36,382 nucleotides of DNA. Origin: Clostridiales bacterium. GTDB taxonomy: Bacteria; Bacillota; Clostridia; Lachnospirales; Lachnospiraceae. A program made the translations under genes and the position numbers. Every line of letters starts with the position of its first letter. Within the stretch, counting starts at the first letter, position 1. The notes under the pieces are model-generated. The model saw only the letters and a program-made list of their open reading frames with translations. It had not been told where the DNA came from and ran no database searches. The stretch spans positions 1-36,382 of the forward strand of contig JAJBUL010000156.1 of NCBI GenBank assembly GCA_020860365.1, written 5' to 3'. Shown here piece after piece: positions 30,109 to 36,382 of the stretch.

Positions 30109-31188
30109 CTACCCCCATGGATTGATGATCACGCCGGCTACATTGTCCATATCCAGAACCTCCTTCAGATGGTCTTCCATGGAAATCACCAGCGTAGATG
30201 TTGCCTCACCTTTATGGACTTCTTCATCACTTGTGAATGCCGCAAGCCATTCCCTGCCGTCCTTCGTCTGGATTTTTCTCAGTCGGAAATGTAAATCTTC
30301 CTGTGCTGTGATTGTATCGCCCACCTTCAGATGTGCCGGATCAAATAAATCAAACACGGCTTGAGACGGTTCGACCGCCGCGATCAACTGTCCCTGCTGC
30401 TCCATGCGTTTGCTGATCACTGCCAGGATCTGAACCAGGTTTTCTTTTGTGGAAGCTTCATAGAAAATCGAGATTGCCTTTTCAAGATAGCGATTATCTT
30501 TCAGCCCGGCAGTTGCTTCCTCCGTATCGCAGTCGCCGCCGAGAGAAACCGCTGTGCGGATGACATCTTCAAAATCATTTCCTTCCAGGAAAGCGGTGAT
30601 GGCTTCCGGTACTGTCTCCTGGCAGCTTTCCACATGATGATAGTAAGGACGTATCTCGTCGCAAGTTCTGCTCAAATTGTATCTGAATTCCTCTGTCACA
30701 TATTTTCTGATCTGTTCTTTACTGTTTCCTGTTCGTGCCAGAAAAATAACAGCAGCAACAGACTCCGCTCCTTTGATTCCCTCCGGATGATTGTGCGTCA
30801 CGTCAGCAGTTGCCCTGGCGGCTTCTCTGGTTTGCTTCAGCGTATCATACAGCCATCCTGCAGCCGACACGCGCATCGCGGAACCGTTTCCGTAGCTCCC
30901 ATACGGCGCAGGATTTTTCTGCGTCAGCCAGACACGGAACCGGCCGCCATATCCAGCATGAGGATATTTTCGTCCCCATTTCTGCATGGATTCGGTCACA
31001 AGCGCCCTGATACGGTCAACAGGTGCATCTTTTCCTGCATTCAGCAGAGCTTCAGCCACTGCGATTGTCATCACGCTGTCATCTGTAAACTCTGCTTCTT
31101 TTCCGAACAGTTCAAATTCCTTTGTTTTATTTCCTCTGTCAAACTCATACGGGCTCCCGATGATATCTCCTAAAATCGCTCCATACAT
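30109..31188 (-). CDS. ADP-ribosylglycohydrolase (DraG-type) fused to SseB-like domain
   Basis: A 359-residue protein. Residues 1-222 are an ADP-ribosylglycohydrolase: AILGDIIGSPYEF, EFTDDSVMT (34-41, Mg ligands), GNGSAMRVS (100-108), THNHPEG (131-137) and VSLGGDCDT (214-222, Mg ligands). The family normally continues ~50 residues after this motif; here the chain goes directly into a linker and then an SseB-like N-terminal domain (278-359, ending GVIINPWG). The metal residues remain, but the shortened end may weaken the fold. It should remove ADP-ribose from arginine or other residues, or from ADP-ribosyl nucleotides. ATG 31188 is preferred; the longer frame runs through a palindromic element. 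Confidence 0.85.
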   Translation of the reverse strand: MYGAILGDIIGSPYEFDRGNKTKEFELFGKEAEFTDDSVMTIAVAEALLNAGKDAPVDRIRALVTESMQKWGRKYPHAGYGGRFRVWLTQKNPAPYGSYGNGSAMRVSAAGWLYDTLKQTREAARATADVTHNHPEGIKGAESVAAVIFLARTGNSKEQIRKYVTEEFRYNLSRTCDEIRPYYHHVESCQETVPEAITAFLEGNDFEDVIRTAVSLGGDCDTEEATAGLKDNRYLEKAISIFYEASTKENLVQILAVISKRMEQQGQLIAAVEPSQAVFDLFDPAHLKVGDTITAQEDLHFRLRKIQTKDGREWLAAFTSDEEVHKGEATSTLVISMEDHLKEVLDMDNVAGVIINPWG

Positions 31189-31220
31189 TTCGTTGTACCT
31201 CCCTGTCCTTTTGATGCGCA

Positions 31221-31285
31221 GGGCTGCGTAAGGAAATTTTCCGACTAAAGCCGGACGCAGCCCGCGCGGGCGAGTAGGAGCCGGC
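31221..31285 (-). repeat. Palindromic element upstream of ADP-ribosylglycohydrolase gene
   Basis: Outer stem GGGCTGCGT/ACGCAGCCC, inner hairpin GGAAA/TTTCC, a 12-base bulge, and a tail GCGGGCGAGTAGGAGCC. It has the same outer-inner-bulge-outer-tail order as type A elements read in reverse. It sits in the leader of the gene, 33 bases before its ATG. Confidence 0.6.
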
Positions 31286-31325
31286 AAGCCGTTTCCTGCT
31301 CGATATATTCAGTTTATCAGAAAGC

Positions 31326-31368
31326 AAAAAGGAAGTGGTCGTCTGAAAAGCGACAAATCCACTTCCTT
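31326..31368 (-). terminator. Terminator of macrodomain gene
   Basis: AAGGAAGTGG pairs with CCACTTCCTT on the minus strand and is followed by TTTTTGC; a small inner GTCG/CGAC pairing is in the loop. It begins 16 bases after the macrodomain stop. Confidence 0.85.
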
Positions 31369-31383
31369 AGGAATTCAATATGG

Positions 31384-32508
31384 CTATTCCCCAAGAATAG
31401 GCTGGCCATGTTCAAACAATGCCAGGTTGATGCTGTAGATATCATATTCCTGCCTGCTGATAAAATACTCGATGATCAGATCAGATTTACTGCTGGGTGA
31501 AAGCGCCAGTTCCGCCCGTTTCAGCAAATCAACTGTGTCGTCAAGACTGAGCTTTAATGCAATCGCGAGGGCAGGAGCCGTTTTCTTTTTCGGTTTGTAA
31601 TTCTCATTGCACCTGATTTTGGAAAACAGCTTCCGGTCCATGTTGGCGCGTTTATAAACGTCCACATCGCTCAGACCTTTTTCGTCAATCAGATGTAAAA
31701 GTCTCTGCTGAAAGGTTTCCCCGACATTTCCCAGCGCGTCGTCCAGACTCATTTCCGGAGACATTGAGATTGGCGCGGACATTTTCGGAGAATAAAGTGG
31801 TTCCGGTTCCGGGCAGGTAATGGACTCCATCATATCTGATGAAGACTGCTCAGAATCATTTAAAACCCTGCGGCTTTCAGCCAAGCGCAGCCGTCTGCTG
31901 CGTTCTATTATTTCTGCCGTATCCGGTTCACTGTCGAAAGACTGATCCGGATATAAGTATTCTTCCTTTCGCTGCTGTGCGACATAGTTTTCATCAATAA
32001 AATCATCGACATCCTGGAACAGCTTCCCGGACAGTTCAAATGAGTGCCGGTCGAAGACAACCAGGATCACCTGCATATCATGCGAAAGCAGAAAGCGGCT
32101 GATGACAGAAACGGCAATCTGCAGAGCCCGGTCCTTCGGAAATCCATACACGCCCGTCGCAATCAGCGGAAAGGCGATGCTGCCGCATTGAAGCTCCACG
32201 GCTTTTGCAAGGGCGTTTTCATAGCAGTCCGAGAGAATGTCAAATTCCCCGTGTTTTCCATCTATCCAGGCCGGTCCGACGGTATGGATAATGTACTTCG
32301 CAGGAAGTAAAAAAGCGGAAGTCACCGCCGCCTGGCCGCGTTCAATCTTTCCGATCTTTTTCCGCTCTGCCAGCAGAAGTTCCGCGCCGGCAGCTTTGTA
32401 AATAGCCGCGTCCGTCCCTGCCGCATAGGTTGGATGCGGATTGGCTGTATTTACAATAGCATCTGCTTTTACTTTTGTGATGTCGTTGCGGATGATTTTA
32501 AATGGCAC
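31384..32508 (-). CDS. Macrodomain protein with C-terminal HTH-like helical domain
   Basis: A 374-residue protein. Residues 1-170 form a MacroD/YmdB-like macrodomain: NDITKVKADAIVNTANPHPT (ADP-ribose pocket Asn), GTDAAIYKAAG (31-41) and PLIATGVYGFPKDRA (114-128). It could bind or hydrolyse ADP-ribose, O-acetyl-ADP-ribose or ADP-ribose 1''-phosphate. A disordered Ser/Glu/Pro-rich linker (185-255) leads to a helical domain (260-370: DEKGLSDVDVYKRANMDRKL, FSKIRCNENYKPKKK) that looks like a degenerate XRE-type f old and is often attached to macrodomains in Firmicutes. The start is GTG 32508 with GAGGTGA upstream. A terminator isolates it from the downstream glycohydrolase gene. Confidence 0.9.
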   Translation of the reverse strand: MPFKIIRNDITKVKADAIVNTANPHPTYAAGTDAAIYKAAGAELLLAERKKIGKIERGQAAVTSAFLLPAKYIIHTVGPAWIDGKHGEFDILSDCYENALAKAVELQCGSIAFPLIATGVYGFPKDRALQIAVSVISRFLLSHDMQVILVVFDRHSFELSGKLFQDVDDFIDENYVAQQRKEEYLYPDQSFDSEPDTAEIIERSRRLRLAESRRVLNDSEQSSSDMMESITCPEPEPLYSPKMSAPISMSPEMSLDDALGNVGETFQQRLLHLIDEKGLSDVDVYKRANMDRKLFSKIRCNENYKPKKKTAPALAIALKLSLDDTVDLLKRAELALSPSSKSDLIIEYFISRQEYDIYSINLALFEHGQPILGE

Positions 32509-32531
32509 TGGTAATCACCTCGCTTCCTGCA

Positions 32532-32768
32532 TTATTTTCTGTTTCGATTTCCCCAATCGCATAACTGATCCAGTACCTGGACAAGAGAATGTCCTCTTTC
32601 CGTCAGGGAGTATTCCACCTTCGAAGGAATTTGGGGATAAACATTCCGGATGATAAGGTCATCCGCTTCCAGTTCCTTTAAGTTTGCACTCAGTGTTCTG
32701 TATCTTTCCTTCCTTACACTGTGCCTCCACGGTTTTGGCCAGAGTTCCGTAAAGGAAAGCCGAGCCAC
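32532..32768 (-). pseudogene. HxlR-type regulator, C-terminal remnant
   Basis: The part TLSANLKELEADDLIIRNVY and PSKVEYSLTERGHSLVQVLD is an intact HxlR recognition helix, wing and C-terminus. The first ~30 residues (ELWPKPWRHSVRKERYR) do not fit the family, so the N-terminal half has been lost by frameshift or rearrangement. It lies downstream of the MATE fusion gene. Confidence 0.6.
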
Positions 32769-32835
32769 GTTTTACATTGACCACGCTGCTTTCAGAAATG
32801 AATACTTTTCCAGCGTTGCCTCTCCTTCGCCCAGA

Positions 32836-34914
32836 TTAAGATAATATCCCTTTCTTTCCTGTGTCAGTCGTGGTCTGCCCAAGCACTTCCAGTATTATGT
32901 TCACCGCTCCTTCAATTCCTAATTTATCAGTATCGAGGCAGATGTCATATGTACTCGCAAATCCCCACGCGGAATCAGAATACTGATTGTAATAGGCGGC
33001 TCTTTCCCGGTCGACCTTTTCAATTTTCTGCCTGCTCTCAGCAGGCGAGATTCCGTCCCGCTCAGATACCCGTCTGGCTCTTGATTCAACGGATGCAGTA
33101 ATAAAGACAGTCAATATCTTCTCTGTATCATGAAGAACCCGGTCGGCCCGGCGACCTATGATAATACATGAACCCTGCCCGGCGGTCATCTTTATCACTT
33201 CCTGCTGTGCCTGATTCGCCAGATTTTCAAGGGCAGAGTCATGTCCGAAATTGAATCCCACATATTGATATAGCCCGTTTGTTCCCAGAGATTTTTCATC
33301 CATGCTTGCAAGATACTTCCGGTTTAATCCGGAACGCTTCGCTGTTTCTTCCAGTAGAGCCGCATCATAACAGGGAATGTTTAATTTTTCTGCAAGCAGC
33401 TTCCCAACAGAACGGCCGCCGGAGCCGTAGGATCGTCCAATCGTAATGATATAATCTGTCCGTGCAGGCTCCGCAGAGGGGATGAATTCCCCGGTTTCAC
33501 ATACTTTGTCATTCCCTGCGGCCGGGTTCTCCAGTTCTTTCTTTATCCGCAGAAGTACAACTGCAACGGCAATAAAAGTCACAGTGTCGGCAGCTGGCAT
33601 AAAGAACGGCAGGGCATAAAGTCCCCAGATCATGGGAAGCAACAGCGCAAAGCCAACGCCAAATACAAACTCACGGGCCACGGACAGAACAGAAGATTCC
33701 TTTGCCTTCCCAAGCGATTGCAGGAAAATAAAGCTGCCCTTATTCAGACACGCGAGAGGAAGCAGGCAAAGCTGTCCGCGGATGAACCATACCGCAAACT
33801 GTGTATAATAAATGCTTTCATTTTCTGAGCCGAAAATCAGCATAAGCTGGCTGGGGAACAGCAGGAAAATAACTGACGAAACCAGACCCAGTAATGCTTC
33901 ACACGCCATCAGCCGTTTCATCAGCCCCAGGACACGATCGTTGCGCTTTGCGCCGATGTTGTATCCGGCAATCGGAATACACCCGGCAGCCAGACCGGCA
34001 GAAATAGAAATAATAATCTGGAAGAATTTCGACACAATCCCCGCAATCGCGGTTGGAATCTGGGCATATTCCGTCTGCCCGAATACAGAATCCATCGCGC
34101 CATATTTCACAGCCATATTGATCGTTGCAGCCATAGAGAGCACGATTGAAAACTGTGAGAGAAAGCTCGCAAATCCAAGGGTCAGGATTTGCCTTACGAG
34201 CCCTGGCTGAAAGCGGAAGCAGCTTTTATTTAATGGGGTCGCCTTACTTCTGAAAAGGTACATGGCCGCCATAACTTCCGATAAAATCTGACCGCCGATG
34301 GTAGCAATGGCAGCCCCCATCATCCCCCATTTCAGAACATAGATGCAGACAGGATCAAAAATAATGTTAAAGGCAGCGCCCATCAACAATGTCGACATTG
34401 CAAAACGCGGACTGCCGTCTGAACGTATGATGGGGTTTAAAGCCTGGCCAAACATATAAAACGGGATTCCTAACGTAATCCAGAAAAAATACTCCTTCGA
34501 GAGCCGGAATGTTTCTTCATTCACATCTGCACCGAACATACGAAGAATCGGTTCCTGAAACAGAAGATAAACTGCTGTAAGAGCAAGGCTCACTGCCAGA
34601 ACAGAAACCACAGCGTTTCCGACGCCGCTTGCGGCATCATCACTTTTTTTGCTTCCGAGGCTGATACTGACAAATGTGCAGCATCCGTCCCCGATCATGA
34701 CGGCAATGGCTATGGCCACCACTGTCATCGGAAAAACGACCGTGTTGGCTGCATTTCCATATGAACCGAGGTAAGATGCGTTTGCGATAAAAATCTGATC
34801 GACAATATTGTAAAGTGCTGCTACCAGCATGGAGATCACACAGGGAAACGCATATTTTCGCATGAGCCTTCCCAGGCTCTCCGTTTCAAGATAGTTAGTT
34901 GTCTCAGCTGACAT
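32836..34914 (-). CDS. MATE family efflux protein fused to cytidylate-kinase-like domain
   Basis: A 692-residue fusion. Residues 1-455 are a twelve-helix MATE transporter (RLMRKYAFPCVISMLVAALY, NPIIRSDGSPRFAMSTLLMG, AGCIPIAGYNIGAKRNDRVL), expected to export cationic compounds using an ion gradient. After a 30-residue linker, residues 487-692 form a cytidylate-kinase-like P-loop domain: IITIGRSYGSGGRSVGKLL, IIIGRRADRVLHD and ASVESRARRVSERDGIS. This pairing is known in some Clostridia; the role of the kinase part is not. ATG 34914 is chosen for AGGAAGGG upstream. Confidence 0.88.
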   Translation of the reverse strand: MSAETTNYLETESLGRLMRKYAFPCVISMLVAALYNIVDQIFIANASYLGSYGNAANTVVFPMTVVAIAIAVMIGDGCCTFVSISLGSKKSDDAASGVGNAVVSVLAVSLALTAVYLLFQEPILRMFGADVNEETFRLSKEYFFWITLGIPFYMFGQALNPIIRSDGSPRFAMSTLLMGAAFNIIFDPVCIYVLKWGMMGAAIATIGGQILSEVMAAMYLFRSKATPLNKSCFRFQPGLVRQILTLGFASFLSQFSIVLSMAATINMAVKYGAMDSVFGQTEYAQIPTAIAGIVSKFFQIIISISAGLAAGCIPIAGYNIGAKRNDRVLGLMKRLMACEALLGLVSSVIFLLFPSQLMLIFGSENESIYYTQFAVWFIRGQLCLLPLACLNKGSFIFLQSLGKAKESSVLSVAREFVFGVGFALLLPMIWGLYALPFFMPAADTVTFIAVAVVLLRIKKELENPAAGNDKVCETGEFIPSAEPARTDYIITIGRSYGSGGRSVGKLLAEKLNIPCYDAALLEETAKRSGLNRKYLASMDEKSLGTNGLYQYVGFNFGHDSALENLANQAQQEVIKMTAGQGSCIIIGRRADRVLHDTEKILTVFITASVESRARRVSERDGISPAESRQKIEKVDRERAAYYNQYSDSAWGFASTYDICLDTDKLGIEGAVNIILEVLGQTTTDTGKKGILS

Positions 34915-35039
34915 AGAATATCCCTTCCTTAATTTCATATTCCAGCCCGGTGTGTAAACTCTCTACCCGTAGAATGCGAATTGGAATCTATCCATGACCA
35001 GTGCATCTATTCTACTCTGATCTTTTGGGATATTCAACT

Positions 35040-35267
35040 TTAATATTTAAATGTCAGAGTTAAATCGTCCTTCCAGAAGCACTTGCAACGCTGCCCGTTT
35101 TTCACCTTGCAGGCCAGACAGGAGTGGCAGCCGGTAAAGCTCAGATTATAGATGTCAATGTATTCGGTTTCATTGCCAGCGTCCCGTGCTCCTTTTTCGG
35201 CGGATTTCAGCAGTTGTGCAGTGTTCCAGTTCTTTCTTGGGCTTGCGTTCAAAATGATGGTTTTCAT
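35040..35267 (-). pseudogene. Flavodoxin-like NAD(P)H-dependent oxidoreductase, N-terminal fragment
   Basis: MKTIILNASPRKNWNTAQLL carries the FMN loop (SPRKxxNT) and YNLSFTGCHSCLACKVKNGQ the cysteine pair of the NADPH-dependent FMN reductase/iron-sulfur flavoprotein group. The chain ends at residue 75 after KDDLT, where a full protein would continue another ~100 residues. GGAGGC is upstream. A second, related remnant is just upstream (35286-35832). Confidence 0.7.
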
Positions 35268-35285
35268 GATTTTGCCTCCTGGACT

Positions 35286-35832
35286 TTAATTAAGAGATTT
35301 CCCCAGCGCTCTTGCCTGAGCTGCACCGACTGTATCATCGGCTTTCCCAATACCGAGATTGCTTCCTGCACCGTTTATGACACCAAGATTCTCCCATCCG
35401 CCGTACTGTTCAAAGAAACTGTACCAACCGAGTGCCTGAGCAGGCGCTTGCGACGCAGAAGATAAAATGAGAGCGGATTTCTTTGCGGGAGCTGGGTCTC
35501 CGGAAAGATAATGCTTATTCCAGTAAGAAAACATACGATCATTTACCATCTTGAGAAGACCGGTAATGGAGTTGAAGTAGATGGGGGATGCAAACACGAT
35601 TACATCGGCCCATTCCATCGTAGACAAGGTACATATCATCTTTCTGAACACAGTTGCCACCATTTCTGGTGCAGGCCGTGCAGCCCATGCATGTATGGAT
35701 AGCTTTGTCTGCTAAATAGATATCCCGTACTTCATTCTGATTTTCCAGCGCGCCTTCGGTAAAGGCACAAATCAGGTCAGCAGTATTGCCATTCTTGCGG
35801 GGAGCGGCATTCAAGATTAGTATTTTAGACAT
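35286..35832 (-). pseudogene. Flavodoxin-like NAD(P)H-dependent oxidoreductase, frameshifted
   Basis: MSKILILNAAPRKNGNTADL, then IHTCMGCTACTRNGGNCVQK; the frame is lost near 35620 (about two bases missing after YLVYD) and continues in another frame as MEWADVIVFASPIYFNSITG to a stop at 35286. Together they make a full-length family member of ~180 residues. One small indel is the only visible damage, so a sequencing error is possible. It follows the HxlR gene, which is the likely regulator. Confidence 0.8.
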
Positions 35833-35894
35833 AGGTAGTGTTCTCCATAATCGTTTTTCAGGTTAAAGACATTTCGCCATTCCATGGGCATGCT

Positions 35895-36218
35895 TTACTG
35901 CGCATTATATTCAATCGCCCATTGTTCAAGAGCTTCTAAAACAGGAATGAACTTTATTCCGATCGCAGTCAGCGAATACTCCACTCGTGGAGGGACTTCC
36001 CTATAGACTTCTCTGTGAACAAGGCCATATTCCTCAAGCGCTCTCAGCTCTTTTGTCAGGTTTGCCTCCGTAACATTGGGGAGTTTGCGTTTTAATTCAC
36101 TGAAACGCAGCGTTCTCTGACTTAGAAAATAGATGATGACCATTGTCCATTTTCCGTGTACGATTTTCTGAACACTGGCAAGAGGACAGTTTTCTATTTC
36201 TTCACTGTAACCTTTCAT
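35895..36218 (-). CDS. HxlR family transcriptional regulator
   Basis: A complete 107-residue winged-helix regulator: CPLASVQKIVHGKWTMVIIY, LRFSELKRKLPNVTEANLTK, ELRALEEYGLVHREVY and PPRVEYSLTAIG. The single Cys near the N-terminus is where family members such as YodB sense quinones or electrophiles. ATG 36218 is chosen because GGGGG lies six bases upstream. It is followed by the flavodoxin-like gene on the same strand and preceded by strong inverted repeats. Confidence 0.9.
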   Translation of the reverse strand: MKGYSEEIENCPLASVQKIVHGKWTMVIIYFLSQRTLRFSELKRKLPNVTEANLTKELRALEEYGLVHREVYREVPPRVEYSLTAIGIKFIPVLEALEQWAIEYNAQ

Positions 36219-36232
36219 CATGAACCCCCATT

Positions 36233-36296
36233 ACTATCAATAAAGATAGTACCTATCAAATAATAATGTACTTGTACATCGACATTGTACCAAGTA
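36233..36296 (-). promoter_or_regulatory. Inverted repeats upstream of HxlR gene
   Basis: GATAG TAC CTATC (36245-36257) is a perfect palindrome with further ACTATC at 36233-36238. Farther upstream TACTTGTACA (36269-36278) faces TGTACCAAGTA (36286-36296), a second inverted repeat with one extra base. Both suit autoregulation by an HxlR dimer. Confidence 0.6.
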
Positions 36297-36382
36297 TAAT
36301 TTGAAATGTAAAGTGAAAACAACGTGTGGGGTGTAGATATAAATATTTGGTAAAAATGCTTTACAATCATCTCATATTGTGG

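Noticed and set aside
30361-31173. 270-codon open frame opposite the ADP-ribosylglycohydrolase gene
   Set aside because: It is the antisense shadow of a well-supported gene and has no family-like features.

Overview
The window reads as chromosome of a gut-type Firmicute of the class Clostridia, probably Lachnospiraceae-like. Gene families, AGGAGG-type ribosome sites, moderate GC and many flavodoxin, nitroreductase and HxlR genes support this; it is an inference, as no rRNA marker is present. Most genes lie on the minus strand. An unusual share are damaged: single in-frame stops, one-base frame losses, gene-to-gene deletion fusions, and short palindromic insertions. Some of this could be sequencing or assembly error.

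Layout. 0.1-2.0 kb: mobile-element debris (ParA fused to sortase B, a DUF3789-like peptide). 2.0-3.6 kb: Fic AMPylase with a three-copy operator, plus an XRE regulator. 3.8-5.9 kb: HxlR-like regulator divergent from flavodoxin and radical SAM genes. 6.0-7.3 kb: three decayed genes (GAF protein, nitroreductase, SDR). 7.4-9.95 kb: HXXEE membrane protein, a small helical protein, XRE regulator, HD protein. 9.97-12.03 kb: tRNA-Arg, Tyr, His and Lys, a tRNA-Glu interrupted by two palindromic elements, and the RNA ligase RtcB with an XRE partner. 12.2-17.1 kb: coiled-coil protein, COG3910 ATPase, truncated RecD-type helicase fused to DUF4186, broken histidine phosphatase, TIGR04076 protein. 17.2-22.1 kb: SRAP protein with a 26-residue in-frame insert, GNAT, nitroreductase, and an operon of esterase, ThpR/LigT, PNPOx-like and membrane proteins. 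22.4-23.4 kb: YunG-like protein and an AlkZ-related protein cut short by nested palindromes. 23.5-28.7 kb: a minus-strand cassette of flavodoxin, three macrodomain-linked-type sirtuins (one broken), a TIGR02452 poly(ADP-ribose) glycohydrolase-like macrodomain protein, a cysteine-cluster protein and a nitroreductase, preceded by an Rrf2-flanked nitroreductase. 28.9-32.5 kb: Rrf2, SIMPL pseudogene, ADP-ribosylglycohydrolase-SseB fusion, macrodomain-HTH protein. 32.5-36.2 kb: HxlR remnant, MATE-cytidylate-kinase-like fusion, flavodoxin-like remnants, HxlR.

Two themes stand out. First, writers (sirtuins) and erasers (PARG-type macrodomain, ADP-ribosylglycohydrolase, second macrodomain) of ADP-ribosylation lie within 8 kb, interleaved with flavin/NAD(P)H redox proteins; this suggests reversible ADP-ribosylation tied to redox state. 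Second, about a dozen 40-85 bp elements share a folding plan (outer stem, bulge, inner hairpin) while their stem sequences differ. They interrupt a tRNA gene and several protein genes, and in two cases exact removal restores an open frame.
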